From positions 532,606 to 596,605 of the forward strand of contig NZ_VEAF01000002.1 in NCBI RefSeq assembly GCF_007673775.1: a DNA stretch of 64,000 nucleotides. The letters run 5' to 3'. Source of the DNA: Curtobacterium sp. 9128. Its GTDB lineage: Bacteria; Actinomycetota; Actinomycetes; Actinomycetales; Microbacteriaceae. The first letter of the stretch is position 1, and each line of letters opens with the position of its first letter. Below, piece by piece: positions 33,805 to 43,200 of this stretch. Both the position numbers and the translations under genes were made by a program. The notes below the pieces were generated by a model. The model saw only the letters and a program-made list of their open reading frames with translations. It searched no databases and was not told the DNA's origin.

Positions 33805-35223
33805 TCAGAACCCGTGCACGAGCGCTCCGGACGCCTCCTCGTAGCCCGGCACGCGCTCCTGGTCGGAGCCCCACCCGGTGGGCTTGATGCCTTGGCCGTA
33901 GACGAAGGTGTTCGTCCAGCTCAGCACGACGCGACCGCCGGCGACGACCTTGTGCCACGCGGGCAGGGCAGCGATGTCGACGCCGTAGTCACCCTTCATC
34001 GCGACCTTCATCGCGTCCATCTCGATCTGCCGATCGACGCTGAACAGGCGGTCGGCGCGCCAGTTCCCCTTGACGAGCACGTCCGAGATCTTGCCCTTGT
34101 CCTCGGCCCACAGTGTCTTGTTCGGGTGCCACCAGTTCGGCTTCTCCTTGAAGCCGCCGAGCACGTTCTTCATCGTGGTGTCGAACCGCACGTCGGTGAG
34201 CCGGTTGATGTGCCGGTCGATGGTGCCGACCGTCCGCGCGGCGGAGGAGTCGTCGAGGGCGTTCTCGATCGTGCGTGCCCGGACGTCCTGCAGCTTCTTG
34301 ATCTTGTCGAGGTTCATCTTCTCGAACCCCTTCATGCCCTTGGCGAGCCCGGCGGTCTTCGCGACCGAGGCCGCCTTCGTGACGATGCCTCCGACGCCGA
34401 CGAGCACCAGACCGACCGCCGAGGTGATCACGTCGAGCCACGAGCCCTCGCCCATGCCGGCGAGCGCGATGTTGGCGACCAGGGTCACCGAGGCAGCCAC
34501 CGCGGCCATGAAGGTCAGCATCCCGACGCCGGGGATGAGGATCGCGAGCGCCGCCAACGCGATGCCGATGTAGGTGAAGATCTTCACGAGGATCTTCAGC
34601 AGCTTCGAGAAGAACGCCTTGATCTTGTCGCCGAGGGTGTCGTGCAGCCCGTCGTCCCACGCCGCGCGGATCGTCGACGCCGCCGCCTTGCCCGCCGCGG
34701 TGAGCCCGTCCACGGCTCGACGCAGCCGGGCGACCGCGGCATCGGCGCTGTCACTCGCGGCGCTCTCCGCACGGTGCTTCGCGTCGATCGCGCCCTGTTC
34801 CTCGTCCGTCAGCGGGGGAGCGTCACTCGCGCGGTTCTGCGACGGGTCCGGCATGGATCCGGCACGCGTCCCCGCGGCCGCCGCGTCCTCGGCGTCGCGG
34901 AGCGCTGCGGCGGACTCGGTGAGCGCGGTCTCGAGGCTCGGCACGTACCCGGTGAGGGCATCGCGGATCGCCTCGTAGCGGCCGGCCGTCTTCTGCAACG
35001 AGGCCGCCACCTCCTTGCTCTTCGCTCGCACGGCATCGGCGGACTCGCCCTTGAACCGGCTCTCGTCCCCGTCGCCGATGCTCTTCAGGACGGCGGCTTC
35101 GCTCGTGATCTCCTGGGCCATCGTCGTGTAGTAGGCCACGAGCTCCTGGACGACGGGTACGTCGGCCACGATCGGGTCGGACGACTCGTGCAGGAGTCCC
35201 CAGTTGCCGCTGCGGGCGGGCAT
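33805..35223 (-). CDS. Type VII secreted effector-like protein 2
   Basis: 472-aa paralogue of effector-like protein 1. The targeting module (SGNWGLLHESSDPIVAD, RFKGESADAVRAKSKEVAAS), the linker MPDPSQNRASDAPPL and the hydrophobic core (LLKILVKIFTYIGIALAALA) are almost identical in the two proteins. From about residue 240 they diverge: here VRFDTTMKNVLGGF, KPNWWHPNK, PAWHKVVAGGRVVLSW. The shared N-W-W and W-H landmarks show the C-terminal domains are homologous yet fast-evolving. The target and activity are unknown, and no immunity gene was recognised directly beside it. ATG 35223 overlaps the preceding stop by one base. Confidence 0.72.
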   Translation of the reverse strand: MPARSGNWGLLHESSDPIVADVPVVQELVAYYTTMAQEITSEAAVLKSIGDGDESRFKGESADAVRAKSKEVAASLQKTAGRYEAIRDALTGYVPSLETALTESAAALRDAEDAAAAGTRAGSMPDPSQNRASDAPPLTDEEQGAIDAKHRAESAASDSADAAVARLRRAVDGLTAAGKAAASTIRAAWDDGLHDTLGDKIKAFFSKLLKILVKIFTYIGIALAALAILIPGVGMLTFMAAVAASVTLVANIALAGMGEGSWLDVITSAVGLVLVGVGGIVTKAASVAKTAGLAKGMKGFEKMNLDKIKKLQDVRARTIENALDDSSAARTVGTIDRHINRLTDVRFDTTMKNVLGGFKEKPNWWHPNKTLWAEDKGKISDVLVKGNWRADRLFSVDRQIEMDAMKVAMKGDYGVDIAALPAWHKVVAGGRVVLSWTNTFVYGQGIKPTGWGSDQERVPGYEEASGALVHGF

Positions 35224-35528
35224 CAGGCGTTCCCCGCGTCCGTGGTCTCGGTGGTGAGCTTGTCGTGCAGGTCCTGCTCGAGACCAGCCCAGTTCTCCAC
35301 GGACTTCTGCATCTTGTCCCGGAGCGTCGACACGGCGCCCTTCATCTTGTTGCGGTGGATCTTCCAGTCGCCGGAGAAGTCGTGCATCGCCTTCTGGACG
35401 TCGTGCTGGCCGTACACCTCGGTGAGTGCGCGGTCGTCGGACTTCTGGTGCTCGAGCTCGTCCGAGATGTGCTGCAGCTTGGTCGCGGAGTCCTCGAGGA
35501 CGGCGCGGGTGATGATGAGGTCGGCCAT
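35223..35528 (-). CDS. Small helical WXG100-like partner 2
   Basis: 101-aa near-copy of the protein at 32815 (ADLIITRAVLEDSATKLQHI, FSGDWKIHRNKMKGAV, VENWAGLEQDLHDKL). Differences cluster in a few positions, for example RALTEVYGQHDVQKAM against RALDQVYGQHDVYKAM. GGGAG lies 6 nt before the ATG at 35528. Its stop overlaps the start of effector-like protein 2, so each partner is tied to its own effector, as expected for a specific chaperone. Confidence 0.75.
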   Translation of the reverse strand: MADLIITRAVLEDSATKLQHISDELEHQKSDDRALTEVYGQHDVQKAMHDFSGDWKIHRNKMKGAVSTLRDKMQKSVENWAGLEQDLHDKLTTETTDAGNA

Positions 35529-35605
35529 GGGTGCTCCCGATCGACGGAGGTGGACACGAGCGGTGCCCGGGGTCCCGCGCGGCGGCGGGACTCCGGGCGG
35601 CCCGA

Positions 35606-35899
35606 CTACTTGATCGCGTTCGCGAGTTCCTGGTCGGTCTGCTGCAGCGCCTCGGCCGCCTTGTTGAGGTACGTCGACATGCCCTCGAGGCCCTCGATGG
35701 TCTTCGTCGCACCGTCGTTGAACTCCTGGTACGAGCTGCCGAAGGCGACCGACGACTGATCGGTGACGTACCCGCCGGAGATGAGCGAGTCGACGAGCGA
35801 CTTCAGCTCGCGCAGCTTCGAGGTGATGTCCTGCTCGCCGTTCACGAGTCGGGTCGCGGCGTCCTGCATCTCGCCGTAGGTGACGTTCAAGTTGGGCAT
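35606..35899 (-). CDS. WXG100 family protein 2
   Basis: 97-aa WXG100 protein, first gene of the whole minus-strand type VII transcript. Identical to the protein at 33233 except for one residue (Thr in G-M-S-T-Y-L). AAGGAG 7 nt before the ATG is the strongest ribosome site in the locus, consistent with high expression of a secreted substrate. The promoter should lie in 35900-36089. Confidence 0.85.
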   Translation of the reverse strand: MPNLNVTYGEMQDAATRLVNGEQDITSKLRELKSLVDSLISGGYVTDQSSVAFGSSYQEFNDGATKTIEGLEGMSTYLNKAAEALQQTDQELANAIK

Positions 35900-36089
35900 G
35901 GCGTGCTCCTTGTTCGCGGTGTGCCTGGCTCCCCCGGGTCGGAGGCAGCAACGACGCTATCGACCCGGATGCCCCCGAACGGGGGTGTTCGGATGCTGTT
36001 CACCGCGATTTCCCCAGCACGCGAGATGCCCGCTCGTGCCCCCCGGATCGGGAGTGCCCACCGCGCGGTGCCCGTCCTGGGCTCGCCCC

Positions 36090-36566
36090 ATGACCGACGT
36101 CCAACGCCCGCCGCGCCCCCGCGCCGTCCTCGTCGCTGCCGTGCTGTGGTGGCTCTCGCTCGTGCCCTCCGTGGTGTTCGTGGCCGTGCAGATGGTGCGT
36201 CTTGCGGCGCGCCGTGTCCCGGGTGCCGGTGCCACAGACGTGATCAGCGGCCTCGTCGTCCTCGGCGTCACGGTGTTCATCGGCTGGGTGGTGCTCAGGA
36301 TGTCCCGCGGATCTCGTACTGCGCGGTTCTGGCTGGCCGTGCTCGCGGGCATCGGCGTGCTGAGCGTCGTCATCGAACTCGCGACGGGGACCGCGACGAT
36401 CCGGGTCCTCGAACCCGTCGCCGCCGGGGTCGCGTCGGCACTCACCTTCCTCCCGAGTGTGCGGCCGCACTTCCCGAAGCCGCCGCCCCGCCAGCGCAGG
36501 GCACCGGAGCGGAAGGTCGTCGCCTGGGACCCGAACACGGGGGAGCCCATCCGCGCGTCGGAGTGA
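36090..36566 (+). CDS. Four-helix membrane protein, unknown
   Basis: 158-aa integral membrane protein. Predicted helices: AVLVAAVLWWLSLVPSVVF (about 13-37), VISGLVVLGVTVFIGWVVL (52-70), FWLAVLAGIGVLSVVIEL (81-98) and LEPVAAGVASALTFLPSV (107-124), followed by a basic, Pro-rich tail ending NTGEPIRASE. No family was recognised. ATG 36090 is placed directly before the Arg/Pro-rich N-terminus. It is divergent from the type VII operon with about 190 bases between, and convergent with the rplI operon. Confidence 0.7.
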   Translation: MTDVQRPPRPRAVLVAAVLWWLSLVPSVVFVAVQMVRLAARRVPGAGATDVISGLVVLGVTVFIGWVVLRMSRGSRTARFWLAVLAGIGVLSVVIELATGTATIRVLEPVAAGVASALTFLPSVRPHFPKPPPRQRRAPERKVVAWDPNTGEPIRASE

Positions 36567-36738
36567 CGCGCGCAGTCACGACCTGCGCACACTGACGACG
36601 AGTGCGCACGCGGGCGCAGGCGCACCTGTCGCCACGGCGAGCAGGAACCGGAGGGAACCGGCAGGACCCGGCACGGAACCGGCGAGCAGACCCGGACGGA
36701 ACCCGGCACGGCACCGGGCCGCATCCGGCAGGAACGAC

Positions 36739-36774
36739 GGAAGGCGGGCCTCCCGTGGGGGAGACCCGCCTTCC
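36739..36774 (-). terminator. Hairpin at the end of the rpsF-ssb-rpsR-rplI operon
   Basis: Arms around 36739-36754 and 36758-36773 (GGAAGGCGGG and CCCGCCTTCC) with one mismatch enclose a 3-nt loop. It lies 20-50 bases after the rplI stop on the minus strand. The neighbouring stretch 36640-36735 has degenerate repeats of GGAACCGGC and ACCCGGC. Confidence 0.7.
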
Positions 36775-36792
36775 GACGGAACCGACGCTGCC

Positions 36793-37245
36793 TTACTTGG
36801 CGGCGACGACCTTCAGCGAGATCGTCGCGATGATGTCCTCGCGCAGACGCACGGTGGCCTCGTGGTCACCGACGGTCTTGATGGTCGCGGGGACCTCGAC
36901 CTTGCGCTTGTCGAGCGAGCCGACGCCCTGGGCCTCCACGGCCGAGGCGACGTCCGCCGGACGGACGGAGCCGAACAGGCGCCCGTCCTTGCCGGCCTTG
37001 ACGGACAGCTGGATGGTGGCGTTCTCGAGCTTCATCTTGAGGTCCTGTGCCTCTTCGATGGTGGCGAGCTCGCGAGCGGCACGGCCGGCGCGGATCGACT
37101 CGACCTGCTTCTCGCCGCCCTTGGACCACGCGACGGCGAAGCCCTGGGGGATGAGGTAGTTGCGGGCGTAGCCGTTCTTGACGTCGACGACGTCACCGGC
37201 GGAACCGAGGCCGGAGACCTCGTGGGTGAGGATGAGCTTCGACAT
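36793..37245 (-). CDS. rplI: 50S ribosomal protein L9
   Basis: 150-aa protein of normal length. It starts [20 protein letters not shown] and has the N-domain signature [14 protein letters not shown], the long connecting helix rich in Ala and Glu, and a C-domain with [14 protein letters not shown]9 binds 23S rRNA near the L1 stalk and influences frame maintenance. Last gene of the ribosomal operon, 14 bases after rpsR, followed by a hairpin. Confidence 0.98.
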   Translation of the reverse strand: MSKLILTHEVSGLGSAGDVVDVKNGYARNYLIPQGFAVAWSKGGEKQVESIRAGRAARELATIEEAQDLKMKLENATIQLSVKAGKDGRLFGSVRPADVASAVEAQGVGSLDKRKVEVPATIKTVGDHEATVRLREDIIATISLKVVAAK

Positions 37246-37259
37246 GTGTCGACCTCCGA

Positions 37260-37517
37260 TCAGCGGCCGGAGCCGGCGTAGGGGAGGAGCGCCATCTCAC
37301 GGGCGTTCTTCACGGCACGGGCAATGAGGCGCTGCTCCTGGACGGAGACGCCGGTGATGCGACGGGCGCGGATCTTGCCACGCTCCGAGATGAACTTGCG
37401 CAGGGTCGCAACGTCCTTGTAGTCGATGACACCGACCTTGATGGACTTCGCGGGAGCGGCGTTCTTGCCGCCCTTGCCGCGAGGCTTGCGGCGGTCGCCG
37501 CTGCTCTTTCCAGCCAT
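37260..37517 (-). CDS. rpsR: 30S ribosomal protein S18
   Basis: 85-aa basic protein with the S18 core: [39 protein letters not shown] and [10 protein letters not shown]. It has no cysteine, so it is the zinc-independent form. AAGGA lies upstream of the ATG. It is placed between ssb and rplI as in most bacteria. Confidence 0.98.
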   Translation of the reverse strand: MAGKSSGDRRKPRGKGGKNAAPAKSIKVGVIDYKDVATLRKFISERGKIRARRITGVSVQEQRLIARAVKNAREMALLPYAGSGR

Positions 37518-37564
37518 TGTTTTTTCCTTAGGAGAAGAAGTTGTCTACCGTGTGATCGCGAGGA

Positions 37565-38149
37565 TCAGAACGGGGTCTCGTCGTCGTAGGTGCCACCGGG
37601 GGTCGACCAGACGTCGTTCCCCTGCTGACCACCCTGCTGGCCGCCCTGCGGGGACCACGGAGCGTCGGACTGGCCACCGCCGGAGCCGGACTGCCCGGCA
37701 CCGCCGTTGTTCCAACCACCGCCGCCGTTGCCGCCGCCGGACTGCCCAGCGCCGCCGCCGACCTGGCCACGACCACCGCCGCCACCCGCAGCACGGGTGA
37801 CCTGCGCGGTCGCGTAGCGGAGCGACGGGCCGATCTCGTCGACCTCGAGTTCGATGCTCGTACGCTGCTGGCCCTCACGGTCCTGGTACGAGCGCTGACG
37901 CAGACGACCCTGCGCGATGACGCGCGAGCCCTTCGTCAGCGACCCCGCGACGTGCTCGGCGAACTCGCGCCACACGCTCGCACGGAGGAACAGCGCGTCG
38001 CCGTCCTTCCACTCGTTCGCCTGTCGGTCGAACGTGCGAGGGGTGGAGGCGATGGTGAAGTTCGCCACCGCGAGCCCGTTCTGCGTGTAGCGCAGCTCGG
38101 GGTCAGCGGTGAGGTTGCCCACCACCGTGATGACGGTTTCGCCGGCCAT
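37565..38149 (-). CDS. ssb: Single-stranded DNA-binding protein
   Basis: 194-aa SSB. The OB fold spans about residues 1-110 ([68 protein letters not shown]). A Gly/Gln/Asn-rich disordered tail follows and ends DDETPF, the acidic tip that recruits replication and repair proteins. It lies 3 bases after rpsF. Confidence 0.98.
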   Translation of the reverse strand: MAGETVITVVGNLTADPELRYTQNGLAVANFTIASTPRTFDRQANEWKDGDALFLRASVWREFAEHVAGSLTKGSRVIAQGRLRQRSYQDREGQQRTSIELEVDEIGPSLRYATAQVTRAAGGGGGRGQVGGGAGQSGGGNGGGGWNNGGAGQSGSGGGQSDAPWSPQGGQQGGQQGNDVWSTPGGTYDDETPF

Positions 38150-38152
38150 CGG

Positions 38153-38545
38153 TTACTCGGCGTTCGCGGTCGCGGCGGCCGGGGCGGCGGCAGCGTTCGC
38201 TGCCTTGCGGGCGGCACGGGCCTCGTCGCGCTGCTTCTGCGCGGCGACCTGCGCCATGCCCTCTTCGGCGCGGAGGACCTTGGTGCGGAGCACGGCCTCG
38301 GAGAGACCGAGCTGACGGTCCAGCTCCTTGGCGGCGTCGGCCGAGGACGTGAAGTTGACGACGGCGTAGATGCCCTCGGTCTTCTTCGCGATCTCGTAGG
38401 CCATGCGACGACGGCCCCAGACGTCCACGTTGTCGACGGTGCCACCGTCGTTGCGGATCACGGCGAGGAACTTGTCCAGGCTGGGAGCGACGGTGCGCTC
38501 ATCGATCTCGGGGTCGAGGATCGCCATCAGTTCGTACTGGTGCAT
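38153..38545 (-). CDS. rpsF: 30S ribosomal protein S6
   Basis: 130-aa protein: [17 protein letters not shown], then [20 protein letters not shown] and [16 protein letters not shown]. The C-terminal ~35 residues are an Ala-rich extension common in actinobacteria. The ATG at 38545 is fixed by a near-perfect AAGGAGGT 9 nt upstream. First gene of the operon; S6 pairs with S18 on the small subunit. Confidence 0.98.
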   Translation of the reverse strand: MHQYELMAILDPEIDERTVAPSLDKFLAVIRNDGGTVDNVDVWGRRRMAYEIAKKTEGIYAVVNFTSSADAAKELDRQLGLSEAVLRTKVLRAEEGMAQVAAQKQRDEARAARKAANAAAAPAAATANAE

Positions 38546-38704
38546 GCGGAACCCACCTCCTTTGGTCTCGAACGGCTCCGGGCGGTTCCCGGAACAGGAG
38601 GGTTGATGCATGTGCGCCGGACCACAGGTGCGGTCGGCACAACCCCGCAAGCTTAGCGGACTGCCTGGAGGCACGCCACCGATCCGGCAGATCGGCCCGC
38701 CCGG

Positions 38705-40141
38705 TCAGTCGGTCGCGTCGCGCGCGGCCCACCAGGTGCGGAGGCGCTGCTCGGCGTCGTCCTGGCCGAGCGGCCCCTCGTCCATCCGCGTCTCGAGGAG
38801 GAAGCGGTACGCCTCGCCCACCGCACGCCCCGGCGGGATGCCGAGGATCCGCATGATGTCGTCACCGGTCAGGTCGGGTCGGATGGAGTCGAGCTCCTCC
38901 TGGTCCGCCAGCACGCGGATGCGGTCCTCGAGGTCGTCGTAGGCGAAGGCCAGACGGTCGGCCTTGCGCCGGTTGCGCGTCGTGACGTCGGACCGGGTGA
39001 GTTCGTGCAGCCGCTCGAGCTGCGGGCCGGCGTCCCGGACGTAGCGGCGGACGGCGGAGTCCGTCCACGCGCCGTCGGTGTAGCCGAAGAACCGCAGGTG
39101 CAGCTCGATCAGGCGGGCGACCGCGGCGATGGTGTCGTTGTCGAAGCGGAGCGCCCGCAGCCGCTTCTTCGCGAGCTTGGCACCGACGAGGTCGTGGTGG
39201 TGGAAGCTCACGGCGCCCCCGGGTTCGAGCTTCCGGGTCGCCGGCTTGCCGATGTCGTGCAGGAGCGCCGCGAGCCGGAGCACCGTGTCGGGTGCCTCGC
39301 CCGCGTGCCGCTCGTGCTCGTACCCGATCGCCTGCGTCAGCACCGTGAGCGAGTGCTCGTACACGTCCTTGTGGTGGTGGTGCTCGTCGATCTCGAGCCG
39401 CATCGCGGGCAGCTCCGGCAGGAACCGCTCGGCGAGGCCGGTGTCCACGAGCAGCCGCAGCCCCGGGACGGGGTCGAGTGTGCCCAGGAGCTTCACGAGC
39501 TCGTCGCGGACGCGCTCGGCCGAGACGATCTCGATCGAGTCGGCCAGTTCCTGCATCGCCGACCGGACGTCGTCGGACACCGTGAACCCGAGCTGGGCGG
39601 TGAACCGTGCCGCCCGCATCATGCGGAGGGGGTCGTCGCGGAAGGAGACCGTCGCGGACTGCGGGGTACGGAGCCGTCCCGCGAGCAGGTCCTCGACGCC
39701 GCCGTGCACGTCGACGAGCTCCCGTGCGGGGAGTCGGAGCGCCATCGCGTTGACGGTGAAGTCGCGGCGGAGCAGGTCGTCCTCGATGGTGTCGCCGAAC
39801 GCGACCTCGGGCTTGCGCGTCGCACCGTCGTAGACGTCGCTGCGGTACGTCGTGATCTCGACCTGCTCACCCTCGACGCGCGCGGCGATCGTGCCGAACT
39901 GCCGACCGACGTCCCAGGTCGCGCTCGCGATGGGCTCGACGATCGCCAGGACGTCGTCGGGGCGGGCGTCGGTCGTGAAGTCGAGGTCGGTGACCGGACG
40001 ACCCAGGAAGGCGTCGCGGACGGGTCCACCGACGAGCGCGAGTTCGTGGCCGGCGTCCGCGAAGGCGCGGGCGAGGACGGCGACGGGCGCGGTGGCGGCG
40101 AGTGCGTCGAGACGCTCGACGGCCTGGGCAACGGACTGCAT
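38705..40141 (-). CDS. cca: CCA tRNA nucleotidyltransferase
   Basis: 478-aa class II CCA-adding enzyme that completes tRNA 3' ends. The nucleotidyltransferase head shows LALVGGPVRDAFLGRPVTDL, DFTTDARP and RRDFTVNAMALRLP. The neck has DPLRMMRAARFTAQLGF, and the C-terminal part carries an HD domain (LAALLHDIGKPATRK, VSFHHHDLVGAKLAKKRLRA). ATG 40141 is preferred over 40156 because GAGG lies 5-6 nt upstream. It is divergent from the DUF6049-MurJ gene, the usual order in this bacterial group. Confidence 0.95.
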   Translation of the reverse strand: MQSVAQAVERLDALAATAPVAVLARAFADAGHELALVGGPVRDAFLGRPVTDLDFTTDARPDDVLAIVEPIASATWDVGRQFGTIAARVEGEQVEITTYRSDVYDGATRKPEVAFGDTIEDDLLRRDFTVNAMALRLPARELVDVHGGVEDLLAGRLRTPQSATVSFRDDPLRMMRAARFTAQLGFTVSDDVRSAMQELADSIEIVSAERVRDELVKLLGTLDPVPGLRLLVDTGLAERFLPELPAMRLEIDEHHHHKDVYEHSLTVLTQAIGYEHERHAGEAPDTVLRLAALLHDIGKPATRKLEPGGAVSFHHHDLVGAKLAKKRLRALRFDNDTIAAVARLIELHLRFFGYTDGAWTDSAVRRYVRDAGPQLERLHELTRSDVTTRNRRKADRLAFAYDDLEDRIRVLADQEELDSIRPDLTGDDIMRILGIPPGRAVGEAYRFLLETRMDEGPLGQDDAEQRLRTWWAARDATD

Positions 40142-40260
40142 GACGTCCTCGATCATCCCAGACCCTGCCGGTTGTCCACATCCCTGGCGCGCACGCGAGG
40201 CTCTCATGGTCGTGCCTCATACACTCTTCCGAGGCCCGAACCGACCCCGGGCCACCTCGC

Positions 40261-43200
40261 ATGCACATTCTCCGCACCTCGCTCGCCGCCGCAGCGTCCG
40301 CCCTGGTCGCCCTCGGTCTCGTCGTCACGCCCGCCGCCACGACGGCCGCGCAGGCGACCACGGCACCGACGACGACCACTCGGACGGCACACCCGACGTC
40401 CTCGGACGCCGGCAAGACGACCGTCGAGATCGTGCCGGCGGACCGGGGCGTCCTCACGCCCGGACAGGAGCTCTCGCTGTCCGTGACGGTGACGAACGAC
40501 ACCGACACCGACCTGCCGGCCGGCACCGCGGAGTTCGACGTCTACCGGCAGTACGCGGGCACCCGGGACGTCCTGAGCGACTGGCTCGCTGACACCAGCA
40601 CGACCGGTTACCTCGGTGCACCCATGGACTCGGTGGACGTCCCGGCCGTCCCCGCACACCGTTCGGTGACGCTCGACGACGTCCGGATCGCATCCGGCAA
40701 CGTCGGCCTCGGCGGGTACACCTCGTTCGGCGCCCGACGCATCGCGGCCGACTACCGCGCAGGCTCCACGAGCGCCGTCGACCGGTCGGCGATCACCTGG
40801 TACCCGGACTTCGAGCAGACCCCGGTCGGTGTCTCGGTCGCGATGCCGATCACGATGCCGGCCGACGCCGACGGCCTGATCTCGGCGAAGGACCTCGCGA
40901 GCGCGACGAGCCTCGACGGCACGCTCACCCAGCAGCTCGACGCCGCGCAGGACCACAACGTCGCGCTCGGCATCGACCCCCGCATCATCGCCTCCATCCG
41001 GATCCTCGGCGAGAACGCGCCGTCCTCGGCGACCACGTGGCTCGAGCGGCTCGAGCGGATGCGCAACGAGACCTTCGCGCTCTCCTACGCCGACGCGGAC
41101 GTCACCGGCCTGCACCAGGCGGGGTCGTCCGGCATCCTCGCGCCGATCTCGCTCGACCAGCAGGTCGACCCGAAGGACTTCCCCGGAGCCGCGACGCCGA
41201 CCCCGACGCCCAGCGCGACCCCGGGCGGCACGAGCACCCCGACCCCGAGCAGCACGCCGACGTCCGGCGCGACGGACGACCCGGCGGCGGCGCAGTCCGA
41301 CGCGACGCCCACCCTGCCCACCACGCAGTCGCTGCTCGACTTCCCGTACTCGATGTCGTCGGTGTCGTGGCCCGTCGAGGACACCGTCGCCACCGGTGAC
41401 CTCGAGGCCCTGCACGACGCCGGCACGACCGCGACGATCGTCGCCAGCGGGAACACCTCCGCCGGTCCGGACACCACGGTCAGCGCCTCGGAGAAGATCG
41501 GCGACGACCAGGTCCTCGTGTCCGACACCGGCATGTCGGCGCTCCTGCGCGCGGCCGCCACCGCGACGACGCAGCACGCGTGGTCGGACGCCATGAGCAA
41601 GCTGACCGCCACCCTCGCCACGGCGGCCCGGCAGGGCGGCACCAGCGGACCGGTCCTGCTCACCCTCGGTCGGGACTGGCCCACGGACTCCCTCCGGCTC
41701 AGCCAGGCACTCGACGCGCTGGAGAGCACCGCATGGGCCTCGCCGGCCGACCTCACCACCGCTGCAGCGACCACACCGGGCTCGCTGTCGCTGACGAGCG
41801 AACCGAACAGCGACGCCCGACTCGACCAGCTCGAGCGCCTGGTGCAGGCCGAGCGGAACACCACCGACTTCGCCTCCGCGATCGCGACGCCGGCGGACCT
41901 CACCGCGCCGATGCGCCTGTCGGTCCTCGCGGCCGCGTCGAACGCCTTCCGCTCGGACGACACCGCCTTCGTGAAGGCCGTCGACACGCAGGTGAAGCAG
42001 TCGGCGAAGACCGTCTCGAGCATCGGGATCCTCGACGGCAGCAGCATCACCCTGCTCGGGGACCGGTCCTCCCTGCCGATCTCGATCCGGAACCGCTCCG
42101 CGTTCCCGGTCACCGTCTACCTCACCGTGCAGCCGTCGAACTCCTTCCTCCGCATCGAGAAGAACGCGGTGAAGGTGACCGTGCAGTCCGACTCGTCCAG
42201 CCGGGTGACCTTCCCCGTGCAGTCGGTCGCCAACGGCAAGGTCGAGCTGACGATGTCGCTGACGAGCGCCACCGGCGTGCGGATCGCCGACCCGGCGACG
42301 GTCGAGATCAACGTCCAGGCGCAGTGGGAGACGTTCATCACCGGGGCAGCGGCGATCGCGGTCATCGCGATCTTCGGGCTCGGGATCTACCGCAACGTCC
42401 GCCGCCGCCTGCGCCGTCGTCGCGGGGAGCCGGACGACGAGGACGACGACGACCCGAACCGTCTGCTCGCGGTCCAGCCGGACGCGCCGGGCCAGCCCGC
42501 CACGGTGACGACCGGGCCAGGAGGCACGGCCTCCGGATCCGCGTCGGCTGCTGCAGTGCCCGTGGTCGGCTCACGTCTCGACACCGCGTCCGCGCACGCC
42601 GCGGCCGAGCCGAGCCTGGCGACCGGCACCAGGGCCGACGACGTCGTGCCAGCACCCGACCTGGAAGACTCCCTCATCAGCACCACCCAGCAGCAGCCCG
42701 ACGTCGACGCCGAACCCGTCGCGGACCGGAACCTCGGGCGGGCGAGTGCCATGCTCGCGGCCGGCACCATGGTGTCCCGGGTCCTCGGCTTCGCCAAGAC
42801 GTTCGTGCTCGCCTACGCGATCGGCCAGAACGCGAGCCCCTCGGCCAACGCCTTCGCGGTCGCGAACCAGCTGCCGAACAACATCTACGCGCTCATCGCC
42901 GGCGGGCTGCTGTCGGCCGTGCTGATCCCGCAGATCGTCCGCGCGATGCAGAAGAACACCGACGGTGGTCAGGCGTACGTCAACAAGATCGTCACGCTCG
43001 GCGGGTCCGCGTTCATCGTCATCACGATCGCCGCGACGGCCCTCGCACCGCTCCTGGTGCGCTTCTACACGAGCGACACGCTGGGGTCCGACGGCGCCGC
43101 CTCAGACCTCGCCGTCGCGTTCGCGTTCTGGTGCCTGCCGCAGATCCTCTTCTACGCGATGTACTCGCTCCTCGGCGAGGTGCTCAACGCCAAGCAGGTC

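Noticed and set aside
38660..38710. Possible intein, IS or prophage genes near the ribosomal operon
   Set aside because: All genes there are intact, of normal length and in ordinary order.
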